A DNA stretch of 64,000 nt from Chloroflexota bacterium (GTDB lineage: Bacteria; Chloroflexota; UBA11872). Shown piece after piece: positions 27,272 through 35,012 of this stretch; position 1 is the stretch's first letter, and each line of letters begins with the position of its first letter. The stretch spans positions 42,095-106,094 of the forward strand of contig JAJDZD010000014.1 of NCBI GenBank assembly GCA_022824865.1. The letters are read 5' to 3'. Position numbers and translations under genes: made by a program. The notes beneath the pieces were generated by a model. The model worked only from the letters and a program-made list of their open reading frames with translations, was not told the DNA's origin and did no database searches.

Positions 27272-28051
27272 TCAGCTCTGGGGGGGTGCCGCGCGCTGCC
27301 GCGCGGCCTCGAACAGGATAACGGCGGCCGCGGCCCCCGCGTTCAGCGACTCGACGCCGCGGAGCATCGGTACGCCCACGGCTTCCCGGCAGGCGGCTCG
27401 CCAGGCGTCGGACACGCCGCGCGTCTCCGCGCCCACCACCAGTCCGCAAGGGCCGGTCCAGTCAATACCGTGATAGCCGCGCTCGCCGTCGGCCGCCGCG
27501 GTGTAGAAGACAATGTCTTCCGCCAGCGGCTTCAGGTCCGCAGGGGTGGCCGCCTCTCGAATCGGCACTCGGAAGTGTGCGCCCACGCCGGCGCGTAGCG
27601 CCTTGGGTCCGAAGGGGTCGGCGCTCCCCCGCGTGCGAACGATCAGCGTCGCTCCCGCGGCCGCGCCCGATCTGACCAGCGTCCCGACGTTTCCCGGATC
27701 CTGCACGCCGTCGATCACCAGGACCAGCGGCGTGCCTTCGAGTTCGGCGACCTGCGGTCGATGTGCAACCGCCACGATGGCCTGTCGCGAGGCGCTGTCG
27801 GCGGCCGCGGACAGCACGTGCGGCGCGGCCGTTAGTACCCGCGCCCCGGCCTCGGCCGCCGCGTCCGCCGCCAGCTTCACGTCGGGCTTCGGGTAGTCCG
27901 CGACCAGGACAGTCTGGAGAACGCCGGCTTTGGCGGCGTCCATCACCAGGCGCGGCCCTTCCAGCAGGATCAGGCCGTCGCGCCGGCGAACCGACGCTCG
28001 ATGCAAGCGGCGCGCCAGCGCCACCTGCGGATTCCGAACGCTGATAATCAT
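27272..28051 (-). CDS. SpoU/TrmH-family RNA 2'-O-methyltransferase
   Basis: 259 residues. SpoU motifs: motif 1 VLVIDGVQDPGNVGTLVRS, motif 2 GLVVGAETRGVS, motif 3 VPMLRGVESLNAGAAAAVILFEA, giving the trefoil-knot SAM-binding fold. An N-terminal RNA-binding substrate domain precedes it (NPQVALARRLHRASVRRRDGL). Likely methylates a ribose in rRNA or tRNA; the target is not predictable. Lies between rplT and pheS in a translation operon, a position commonly seen for this family. Confidence 0.88.
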   Translation of the reverse strand: MIISVRNPQVALARRLHRASVRRRDGLILLEGPRLVMDAAKAGVLQTVLVADYPKPDVKLAADAAAEAGARVLTAAPHVLSAAADSASRQAIVAVAHRPQVAELEGTPLVLVIDGVQDPGNVGTLVRSGAAAGATLIVRTRGSADPFGPKALRAGVGAHFRVPIREAATPADLKPLAEDIVFYTAAADGERGYHGIDWTGPCGLVVGAETRGVSDAWRAACREAVGVPMLRGVESLNAGAAAAVILFEAARQRAAPPQS

Positions 28052-28085
28052 GGCGGGAGTGGCCCCGCGCCGGGACTACGCCGCC

Positions 28086-28439
28086 CTAGGCCGCGGCTCG
28101 GGCAGTGTCGGCCAGAGCTTCGAAGGCGGCCGGCTCGTTGGCCGCCAGGTCCGCCAGTGCCTTCCGGTCCAGCGTGACGTTCGCGGCCTGCAAGCCACGG
28201 ATGAACGTGCTGTAGGTCAGCCCGTGCAGGCGGGCGCCGGCGTTGATGCGCATGATCCAGAGGCGCCGCATCTGCCGCTTGCGAGCCCGCCGGTCGCGGT
28301 AGGCGTACTGCCGCGCGTGCATGAGTTCCTCATGCGCGGCACGAAAGTGCCGGCTGCGCGCGCCGCGGTGGCCGCGCACGGCCTTCAGCACCTTGCGGTG
28401 TCGGCGGCGCTTGGTTACACCGCGCTTAACACGAGCCAT
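28086..28439 (-). CDS. rplT: 50S ribosomal protein L20
   Basis: 117 residues, normal length. Starts [22 protein letters not shown] and continues with [26 protein letters not shown], both L20 signatures (conserved basic helices). Binds 23S rRNA early in 50S assembly. Nine bases separate it from rpmI, so it is in the same transcript. Confidence 0.97.
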   Translation of the reverse strand: MARVKRGVTKRRRHRKVLKAVRGHRGARSRHFRAAHEELMHARQYAYRDRRARKRQMRRLWIMRINAGARLHGLTYSTFIRGLQAANVTLDRKALADLAANEPAAFEALADTARAAA

Positions 28440-28448
28440 TGGTCTGCC

Positions 28449-28646
28449 TCAGTTTGTCGCCAGCAGGCGTTCCGCCTGCCGTCGCTGCCCCGGCGGCAGC
28501 GAGTGTTCGCGATTCTTCGCCCGGCGAGCGCGACGGCTCTTGCGCCGCCGGTAGGGACCGGCCCACGACTTGGAAGACGTGATTTTGCCGCGCCGCGTGC
28601 GGCGCAGACGCTTGATGGCAGCTTTCCGGGTCTTCAGTTTAGGCAT
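28449..28646 (-). CDS. rpmI: 50S ribosomal protein L35
   Basis: 65 residues starting MPKLKTRKAAIKRLRRTRRGK, then HSLPPGQRRQAERLL near the end; canonical L35 features (basic, short). ATG chosen at MPKLKT; no Shine-Dalgarno is visible upstream (a CTTTTTGTCCCCC tract instead). It is the first gene of the rpmI-rplT-methyltransferase-pheS-pheT unit. The infC gene that normally precedes it is absent from the window. Confidence 0.95.
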   Translation of the reverse strand: MPKLKTRKAAIKRLRRTRRGKITSSKSWAGPYRRRKSRRARRAKNREHSLPPGQRRQAERLLATN

Positions 28647-28840
28647 GGGGGACAAAAAGGACGCGACGCACCGAACGGCGTCGCGCTCACGCAGAGCTTA
28701 ACACAGGTTAGCGGGGGACCGGTCGCCCAGGTTGATTCTGTTGCCAGCCCCAGCGCGCGCTGCTTAGGCTGAACGAGCCCTCTTCCGCTTGCCGCCCCGT
28801 CGAGGAGCCGGCGCGGAACCAGTCACCACTCGGCCGCTGC
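28647..28840. other. Intergenic region between rpmI and metallophosphoesterase genes
   Basis: 194 bases containing the divergent promoters for the rpmI operon (minus) and the phosphoesterase gene (plus). I see no infC remnant and no convincing ribosomal protein leader hairpin. The upstream -10/-35 elements cannot be fixed by eye. Confidence 0.4.
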
Positions 28841-29569
28841 ATGCGAATCGCGGTTCTCACGGACGTACACGCCAACCTGACGGCCTTGCGCGCGGTAATG
28901 GACGACATCCATGCGCAGGGTCCATTCCAGCTCGTCGTTTCCGCCGGCGATCAGCTCCTTGGCGGTCCGCGCCCGCTGGAAGTGTGGGACACGTTGGAAG
29001 CTGCTGGCATCACGCTGCTGATGGGCGACACCGAGCGCGATCTGGCGCTTGGATCGTTCAAGGCCGTGCCCGGCCGTGGACTGCGCCGCGACCTGATCCT
29101 GGCGGTCTTCGACTGGACGGTGAAACTGCTCCCGGCCGACCTGCGCGAGCGCGCGGCAGCCCTGCCAAAGCACTTGCGCCTGCAGATTGACGACGGACCG
29201 GAACTGCTGCTGGCTCACGCTAACGGCGTCAATTTGCAGGACTTCATCTGGGCCGACACGCCCGCGCCCGAACTGGATCGCCTGCTCGGCCCGAATCCTC
29301 CCGCCTTGATGGTGGTCGGGCACATCCACGCGCCTCTCGAGCTTGAATACAAGACCACCACCATCCTTCGACCCGGCAGCGTAGGCCTGAAGTACGAACC
29401 GCACTGGGCCAGCGTCGCCCACTGGGCCGAGGTTTGGTGGGATCCCACGCGCGCCGCCTGGGCCTATCGCGTGCACCAGGTCGAGTGGGACCACCGCCTC
29501 GAAATCGAAGCCGGCCGCGCCGTCAACTATCCGGGCGTCCGCATCCTGCCGGGCTACGAAGCCGGCTGA
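28841..29569 (+). CDS. Calcineurin-like metallophosphoesterase, YfcE-like
   Basis: 242 residues. N-terminal metal motif is MRIAVLTDVHANLTALRAVM (DxH form); VVSAGDQLLGG provides the second metal Asp; later HANG and VVGHIHAPLE are the His motifs. The usual GNHD/GNHE motif is replaced by MGDTERDLALG, so the catalytic His of that block is missing. A phosphodiesterase role is likely but may be altered. Single transcription unit running opposite to the upstream rpmI operon. Confidence 0.78.
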   Translation: MRIAVLTDVHANLTALRAVMDDIHAQGPFQLVVSAGDQLLGGPRPLEVWDTLEAAGITLLMGDTERDLALGSFKAVPGRGLRRDLILAVFDWTVKLLPADLRERAAALPKHLRLQIDDGPELLLAHANGVNLQDFIWADTPAPELDRLLGPNPPALMVVGHIHAPLELEYKTTTILRPGSVGLKYEPHWASVAHWAEVWWDPTRAAWAYRVHQVEWDHRLEIEAGRAVNYPGVRILPGYEAG

Positions 29570-29778
29570 ACGAGGCAGGCCACGTCCGACGTTTGGCTTG
29601 GGAGTGTCAGCAATACGTACTTCTCCGAGGAAATCAACGTCCACCTTCGACACCGATCGCGCACTTTTGGACCGAGGTTCTTAGGATTCGCTGATGTACG
29701 CTCAACGATGAGAGCGATCCCGTTGATGCCGACGCAAGGTGAGTTGAAGCTGCGCGTCTGGCATCGGAGAGTTGAGTT
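29570..29778. other. Intergenic region with degenerate antitoxin N-terminus
   Basis: No intact gene. A short frame at 29707 (MRAIPLMPTQGELKLRVWHR) resembles the start of a Phd/VapB antitoxin but stops after 24 codons; its continuation lies in another frame, merging with the remnant described next. Confidence 0.35.
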
Positions 29779-29973
29779 GTGACACTGGCTTATGGAGACA
29801 AGCGGGCGAAGACCCGGGACCCGCACGTCGACCGGGTAGCGCTCGACGTGCGACTGGACGATCTCAGCCGGCGAGGCGCCCTCGTTCCTGCCTCTGCGCC
29901 AGGGCGCCGTTTACAGGCTGCAGAAGCGCGGCCGGGCGCCCTTGAGCGCTTCCTCGCCGAGAGAGGCCGCTGA
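29779..29973 (+). pseudogene. Remnant of Phd/VapB-type antitoxin gene
   Basis: 64 codons from GTG whose end, LDDLSRRGALVPASAPG ... LERFLAERGR, resembles the C-terminal toxin-neutralising tail of Phd/VapB antitoxins. The DNA-binding half is not intact: a start-like MRAIPL frame upstream is cut by a TGA and the middle is frame-shifted. The stop overlaps the PIN gene start by 4 bases as in a real VapBC operon. Either a sequencing indel or true decay; the toxin reads intact. Confidence 0.45.
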
Positions 29974-30350
29974 GCACCGCCTACGTCGACACATCCGCAC
30001 TGGTCGCGGTGGCCTTCGACGAAACCGGGGGCTCGGCTGTTGCCAGCCGGCTGCATGAATATTCGCGCTTGCTGTCCGCGAACCTGCTGGAAGCCGAGTT
30101 GCGAGCAGTCTTTGCCAGGGAGGGACTTGATTTTCAGCCCGAGCTTGTAGCACCTATTGAGTGGGTGCTGCCGGACCGGCCGCTGGCGACGGAACTGGCC
30201 ACCATTCTGGAGGCCGGATATCTCCGCGGAGCCGACCTCTGGCACGTCGCCACAGCCTTGTACGTTGCTCCGCATCCGGACCAGCTCGTTTTCGTGACCC
30301 TGGACGATCGTCAGCGAAGGGTCACGGCTGAGATCGGATTCCAGACTTAG
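29970..30350 (+). CDS. PIN-domain ribonuclease (VapC-like toxin), probable CTG start
   Basis: 126 residues starting at CTG 29970 in the sequence CTGAGC, so the first codon overlaps the upstream TGA by two bases; GAGAGG lies 4 bases upstream. From that codon the protein reads STAYVDTSALVAVAFDE, the standard PIN N-terminus with the first catalytic Asp. A later Glu in SANLLEAELRAVF and the Asp in RGADLWHVATAL complete the acidic triad; VFVTLDDRQRR is the last motif. No ATG/GTG/TTG lies close upstream in frame; the first such codon is GTG 30009, which would remove the first catalytic strand. Confidence 0.75.
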   Translation: MSTAYVDTSALVAVAFDETGGSAVASRLHEYSRLLSANLLEAELRAVFAREGLDFQPELVAPIEWVLPDRPLATELATILEAGYLRGADLWHVATALYVAPHPDQLVFVTLDDRQRRVTAEIGFQT

Positions 30351-30482
30351 CCACCACGTTGCGACCAAGGGAAGGCGTTCCACGGGAGGAGGGCCAGTCT
30401 GCGTCGTTGCCGGTGAGTCTTGCGTCGGTGCCCAGTAGCCTGTGCCCACTACACTTGAAGGCCTGCAACAACGAGGCTCCCC

Positions 30483-30827
30483 GTGGCAACCACAACCCCC
30501 GACCAGGTCCGAGATCAGTTGCGTTCCGTCATCGATCCGGAAATCGGTATCAACATCGTTGACCTGGGTCTGATCTATGAGGTCGACGTCGTCCCCTACG
30601 TCGCCGGCGAAGGCGAACCCGAAGCCGCCGCCGGCGACGAGCGCGCCACCGTCACCATGACCCTCACGACGCCCGGCTGTCCGGCCGGGCCCTACATCCT
30701 GCAGCAGGTCAAGCAGGAAACCGAGTCGCTGGACCACGTCCGCAAGGCCGAGATCGATCTCACCTTCAACCCCATGTGGAACGAAGAGATGATGAGCGAG
30801 GACGTGCGCTGGATCCTGGGCCGCTAG
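30483..30827 (+). CDS. MIP18/DUF59-family iron-sulfur assembly factor
   Basis: 114 residues, GTG start. The DUF59 hallmarks are DPEIGINIVDLGLIYEVDV, TMTLTTPGCPAGPYI with a single Cys, and the C-terminal FNPMWNEEMMSED. Family members (SufT, PaaD, MIP18) assist Fe-S cluster maturation in the cytoplasm. A Gly/Glu/Ala-rich insertion (about residues 38-50) is an expanded loop. No suf genes are nearby. 24 bp before the GH113-like gene. Confidence 0.85.
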   Translation: MATTTPDQVRDQLRSVIDPEIGINIVDLGLIYEVDVVPYVAGEGEPEAAAGDERATVTMTLTTPGCPAGPYILQQVKQETESLDHVRKAEIDLTFNPMWNEEMMSEDVRWILGR

Positions 30828-30851
30828 CTCCCGCTGCCCGATTCTCTCCTG

Positions 30852-31958
30852 ATGCGCCCGCCGGCAAGAATCCGGCGCCGGACGCTTCTGGCCGTCGCGG
30901 CGCTCACCTCGGCCGGCGCCGGCCTCGCCGCTTGCGGCCTCGCCGGCGTCAGCCGACGCGATCCCACCGGCGAGCCCTTCATGCACGGCCTCACCCTGGC
31001 CGGCCTGTCCCAAACCGACTTTGCAGAGCAGCGAGCCGCGCGGCTGATTGAGTCATCCGTGGCAACCGGCGCAGATTGGGTGTCGATAGCGCCCGGCTGG
31101 TATCAGGCAACCAACGACGCGTCTCGCATCCGCCCGGACCCCTCGCGAACGCCCCCGAACGGCGAAATCCGTCGGCTCATCGATCGGGCGCACGCCGCTG
31201 GTCTCCGCGTCATGCTCAAGCCATTCGTCGACAGCGACGACGGCGTTTGGCGCGGCGAAATGCGGCCTGCAGACCCGGCCGCCTGGTTCACTGGCTACAC
31301 GTCGATGACGCAGCACTACGCTGACTTGGCCGAACGCTCTGGCGCGGACTTGCTTTGTCTTGGCACCGACCTTGGATTCTCCGAAGTCGCGCTCGCCACT
31401 GAGTGGCGCTCATTAATCGCCGGCGTGCGGCGACGCTTCAGCGGGCCGCTGACCTACGCGGCCAGCCACGCACCCTCGGAGGGTCTGGGCGGCTACGCCA
31501 ACGTGCCCTTCTGGGACGACCTGGACTTCATCGGCATCAACGCCTACTTCCCGCTGGCCGATCGCCTCATCAGCCACGCCCAGCTCGCCGACGCCTGGAA
31601 TGTCTGGCTGGAAGAAATCGAAACTTGGCGTACGAATCGGAAGCTCGACCGCCCGGTCATCTTCACCGAACTGGGCTACCGCAGCACCGCCACCGCCGCT
31701 GTCCAGCCGCGCGACGCCGATCCGGTCAAGCCGCACGAAATCGATCCCGATCTCCAGGCAAATCTCTACACGGCCTTTTTCGGCCTGCCCTATCGGCTCG
31801 AGTCCCTTCAGGGCGTCTTCTGGTGGCGCTGGAATCCCGACGCAACCGGCGCCCGCGACTCCACCTTCGCCCCCAATGGCAAACCTGCAGAGTCCGTCCT
31901 CCGCCGCGCCTACACCGCGGCTGCCCGCCGACCGTCCCACCCGGCCTCGAGTCCATGA
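30852..31958 (+). CDS. GH113-like TIM-barrel lipoprotein
   Basis: 368 residues. An Arg-rich signal with lipobox (RRRTLLAVAALTS ... LAAC) predicts an exported lipoprotein. The (beta/alpha)8 barrel has GADWVSIAPGWYQ, LRVMLKPFVD, and Glu-bearing ATEWRSL and VIFTELGYRS, which in GH113 are candidate acid/base and nucleophile. GH113 enzymes are mannanase-like; substrate here is inferred. The 3' end overlaps no gene; a RecB-family nuclease follows 40 bp later. Confidence 0.75.
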   Translation: MRPPARIRRRTLLAVAALTSAGAGLAACGLAGVSRRDPTGEPFMHGLTLAGLSQTDFAEQRAARLIESSVATGADWVSIAPGWYQATNDASRIRPDPSRTPPNGEIRRLIDRAHAAGLRVMLKPFVDSDDGVWRGEMRPADPAAWFTGYTSMTQHYADLAERSGADLLCLGTDLGFSEVALATEWRSLIAGVRRRFSGPLTYAASHAPSEGLGGYANVPFWDDLDFIGINAYFPLADRLISHAQLADAWNVWLEEIETWRTNRKLDRPVIFTELGYRSTATAAVQPRDADPVKPHEIDPDLQANLYTAFFGLPYRLESLQGVFWWRWNPDATGARDSTFAPNGKPAESVLRRAYTAAARRPSHPASSP

Positions 31959-31998
31959 CCATCGCCCGCTCAGACCATCGCCACGACCGGTCCCAGCC

Positions 31999-32757
31999 AT
32001 GCGCCTGAGCTACACCAAGCTCTCCCTGTACGAATTCTGCCCCTACGCGTACCGCTTCCGCTACGTCGAGCGCATCCCAATCCCGTTCTCACCGCGGCTC
32101 ACCGTGGGGGCCATCGTCCACTCGGTCCTGCACCGGGCCTTCGAGCGACTGCGCGACGGCGTTCGCCTCACCCGCGACGACCTGCACGAACTCCACGCCG
32201 CCTATTGGCGCGACGCCCCGCGCCTGAACCGCGAGCGCTTCCCCGACATCTGGGATCGCGGCCACGAACTCCTGGACGGCTTCTGGTCCGCCCGCGGACA
32301 CGCGCCCGGTCGCCCCGTCATGCTTGAACGCCGCTTCCGTCTCCGCCTGCGCCCCGACGACGCTCACACCGTCGAAGGCGTCATTGATCGGGTCGACGAG
32401 CGATCAGACGGCCTGGAGGTCATCGACTACAAGAGCGGCAGCCGCCCGTCCGAACTACCCGGCCGCCTGCGCACCCAGCTCCACACCTACGCCCTTGCGC
32501 TCGAACGCGGCTTTGACCGCGCCGTCTCGCGACTCACCGTCTACTACCTCACCGACAACCAGGGCATCTCCCAGTCACCGGACCCCGCCACCGCGGACGA
32601 CGTGCTCAACCGCTACCAGGCGTTGGCCACACGCATCGGTGCTGCCGACTTCACACCGACCCCGGGCCAACACTGCCGCTACTGCGACTACAACGACCGC
32701 TGCGAGTACCGTTGGACCGAAGACTCCGACCGCGACGAACCGGCTGCAACGGCGTAA
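31999..32757 (+). CDS. RecB-family PD-(D/E)XK nuclease with C-terminal Cys cluster
   Basis: 252 residues. Begins MRLSYTKLSLYEFCPYAYRFRY, typical of RecB/Cas4-like nucleases; GAIVHSVLHRAFE carries the active-site His, EGVIDRVDE the Asp, and VIDYKSG the Glu/Lys-type catalytic motif (here D-x-K). Four Cys in FCPYAYRF plus CRYCDYNDRC suggest an Fe-S cluster. Probably a DNA exonuclease in repair; no cas genes nearby. Start at the ATG that begins the conserved fold. Confidence 0.85.
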   Translation: MRLSYTKLSLYEFCPYAYRFRYVERIPIPFSPRLTVGAIVHSVLHRAFERLRDGVRLTRDDLHELHAAYWRDAPRLNRERFPDIWDRGHELLDGFWSARGHAPGRPVMLERRFRLRLRPDDAHTVEGVIDRVDERSDGLEVIDYKSGSRPSELPGRLRTQLHTYALALERGFDRAVSRLTVYYLTDNQGISQSPDPATADDVLNRYQALATRIGAADFTPTPGQHCRYCDYNDRCEYRWTEDSDRDEPAATA

Positions 32758-32869
32758 CTAAGCGGTCCGAAAGCGACTTCGAGCTACCCGCTCGGCTTGC
32801 GAATCGAAGCCCGCGTTCCGCCTAGACCAGTCGCCCGTTATTCGTGAACTGGCAGGCGCCCGGCTCGCA
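32758..32869. other. Convergent intergenic region
   Basis: 112 bases between the nuclease and NuoF-like stop codons. No gene or clear terminator with a T-run was seen. Confidence 0.4.
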
Positions 32870-34117
32870 CTAACGGTTAAGAATGTACGCCTCAAACTCG
32901 TCGCGAAACGCCCGCACGGCCCCGCGCACCGGCTGGTGCGCAAACTGCCCCAGCCCGCAGAACGAGGCCATCATGCTCGCGCCCAGGTCTTCCAGCAGGT
33001 CCAGGTCGTCCATGCTGCCCTGCCCGTGCATGATTCGCTCCAGGATCTGCACAAGGTTGGGGGTGCCTTCGCGGCAGGGAATGCAGAACCCGCAACTCTC
33101 TTCCTCGAAGAACAGCGCGTCGCGGTACGCCGCGTCCACCATGCAGACCGTGTCGTCGTAGACCACGACCCCGCCGGTGCCCATGATCGTGCCCAGCGCG
33201 GCCATGGAACCCGGCTCCAACGGCGCGTCCAGGTGCTCCGGACCCAGCGGCGCCGATGACGCGCCGCCCGGCTTGAAGCCCTTCAGCGGCCGTCCATCCA
33301 GCACCCCGCCGCCATAGTCGTAGATCAACTCTCTCGCGGTGGTGCCCAGCGGCAACTCATGCACGCCCGGCTTGGCCACCCGGCCGGACAGGCAATACAT
33401 CTTGGTGCCGGCCGCTTCACCATGACCCAGGTTCTGGAACCACTCGGCCCCGTTCTCGATGATCGCCGGCGCCGCCGACAGTGTCTCCACGTTATTGATC
33501 GCCGTCGGCAACCCCCACACGCCCACATTCGTGGGGAACGGCGGCTTGTACCGCGGGTTTCCGCGCTTGCCTTCAAGCGAATTGAAGAGCGCCGTCTCCT
33601 CGCCCACGATGTAGGCTCCGGCTCCGCGGCGGAACGTCACCTCGAAATCGAAGCCTTCCTTGCCCAGGATGTTCTGGCCCAGGTACCCGGCCTCGTACGC
33701 CTCGCGGATCGCCGCCTGTGTTCGCTCGTGTGCCAGGCCGTATTCGCCGCGGATGTAGACATAGCCCAACGTGGCGTTGCACGCGTACGCCGCGATCAGC
33801 ATCCCCTCCAGCATCAGGTGAGGATCCAACTCCAGCGAATACCGGTTCACGTACGTGCCCGGCTCACTCTCGTCGCCGTTAATCACCACGTACCGCGGCG
33901 TCTTGGGGTCTGATCGCACGAATTGCCATTTCAGCCCGGTAGGGAAGAATGCCCCGCCTCGCCCGCTCAGCCCTGACTCCTTCACCACCTCCGAGACGTC
34001 CTCCGGCGACATCTCGTCCAGAACCTTCTTCAGGGCCTGGTACCCGCCCGCCGCGCGGTAGCTGTCCAACGTCCACGACTCCGGGTTACCGAAATTCTTG
34101 GTGACGACGAGTTCCAT
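32870..34117 (-). CDS. nuoF: NADH dehydrogenase-like flavoprotein subunit (NuoF/HoxF type)
   Basis: 415 residues. Conserved NuoF features: GLSGRGGAFFPTGLKW, FMN/NAD-binding RGEYGLAHERTQAA region with YVYIRGEY, and the N3 Fe-S cluster motif ESCGFCIPCREG with the later Cys in MASFCGLGQ. Accepts electrons from NAD(P)H. Overlaps the NuoE-like gene by one base (ATG 34117). Only E and F are present, so the pair might serve complex I, a hydrogenase or formate dehydrogenase encoded elsewhere. Confidence 0.93.
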   Translation of the reverse strand: MELVVTKNFGNPESWTLDSYRAAGGYQALKKVLDEMSPEDVSEVVKESGLSGRGGAFFPTGLKWQFVRSDPKTPRYVVINGDESEPGTYVNRYSLELDPHLMLEGMLIAAYACNATLGYVYIRGEYGLAHERTQAAIREAYEAGYLGQNILGKEGFDFEVTFRRGAGAYIVGEETALFNSLEGKRGNPRYKPPFPTNVGVWGLPTAINNVETLSAAPAIIENGAEWFQNLGHGEAAGTKMYCLSGRVAKPGVHELPLGTTARELIYDYGGGVLDGRPLKGFKPGGASSAPLGPEHLDAPLEPGSMAALGTIMGTGGVVVYDDTVCMVDAAYRDALFFEEESCGFCIPCREGTPNLVQILERIMHGQGSMDDLDLLEDLGASMMASFCGLGQFAHQPVRGAVRAFRDEFEAYILNR

Positions 34118-34635
34118 CAGGCTTCTCGCGCCCGCAACTCGGCCAGCAGGCTGCGGGCCTTCTCCGCGTCAAGCGGTCCGTGCTGCTCCAGGTTCACCAT
34201 TACCGCCGGCTGCAGATCGCACAGCCCCAGGCACGAGACCGACTCGGTCTCGAACAGCCCGTCCTCGGTCACCTCGCTTACCCGAGTGCCCAGCGCCTCG
34301 TTGAGGGCCTTCAGCACCGCTGGCGCGCCGGAGATGTGGCAACTGAGATCCCGGCACACCCGCAGCACGTACTTGGCCGAGGGCTTGCGGTGGAACATCG
34401 TGTAGAACGTCAGCACGCCAAAGACTTCGCTCTCTGGAAGGCTGAGTTCCTCGGCGATCATCGTCACGGCCTCGGGCGGCACGTACGAGAAGACGGCCTG
34501 CGCGGCATAAAGCGCTTCCAGCGTGGCGCCCGGCTCGTCCTTCAGGTCGGCCAGGCGCGCTCGCAGGTCGTCCAGCTTGGCGTGGTCCCCGGGCGCAAGC
34601 GTCGAGCGACGCGGCGCGCCAGCATGAATCGCCAT
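34117..34635 (-). CDS. nuoE: NADH dehydrogenase-like 2Fe-2S subunit (NuoE/HoxE type)
   Basis: 172 residues from ATG with GGGAGG 4 bases upstream. Thioredoxin-like [2Fe-2S] protein: EALYAAQAVFSYVPPEAVTMIAEEL, FGVLTFYTMFHRKP, and four cluster Cys in CRDLSCHI and SCLGLCDLQPAVMV. Transfers electrons from the FMN subunit into the chain. The ATG start of NuoF follows after a 1-base overlap, indicating a tight two-gene operon. Confidence 0.92.
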   Translation of the reverse strand: MAIHAGAPRRSTLAPGDHAKLDDLRARLADLKDEPGATLEALYAAQAVFSYVPPEAVTMIAEELSLPESEVFGVLTFYTMFHRKPSAKYVLRVCRDLSCHISGAPAVLKALNEALGTRVSEVTEDGLFETESVSCLGLCDLQPAVMVNLEQHGPLDAEKARSLLAELRAREA

Positions 34636-34804
34636 TGGGCCTCCCGCGGCAAAGGGGCGAGCGGCGGCAACGCCTGTAACCTCTGGGCGCCGCACGCCGG
34701 CAACAGGAAGCGGAGTCTACCACCGGCCTATTTCCGCCACTGCCGCGTCCGACGAGCCGTCAGACGCGCTACGCTCGCCCACTTGCCTCGCCGGAGAGCC
34801 GCCC

Positions 34805-35011
34805 ATGGCGCTCACGCGGGAACAGGCCCGTGAACTCCGCAGCCTCATGCACGGTTGGACCCGAGCCTCGAACGACGTGGCCGAGCACTTGCGCGGCGTG
34901 TCGGTTAGCAGCGACGGCCTCGACATGAAGGCGCTGCGCGCGGCCGTGGACCGCCGCTCCGAAGTGGAGGAACTCCTGATGTCGTTCTGGTCTCGAACAA
35001 CGGCGGCCTGA
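34805..35011 (+). CDS. Small protein of unknown function
   Basis: 68 residues with a GGAGAG Shine-Dalgarno six bases before ATG. Helical, charged: REQARELRSLMHGWTRASNDVAEHL, ending FWSRTTAA. No domain recognised. It ends one base before the ATG of the sugar isomerase gene, so it is probably the first gene of that unit. Confidence 0.6.
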   Translation: MALTREQARELRSLMHGWTRASNDVAEHLRGVSVSSDGLDMKALRAAVDRRSEVEELLMSFWSRTTAA

Positions 35012-35012
35012 C

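Noticed and set aside
29790..31013. A 407-codon minus-strand frame opposite the PIN, MIP18 and GH113-like genes
   Set aside because: Spans three good plus-strand genes and has no family features.
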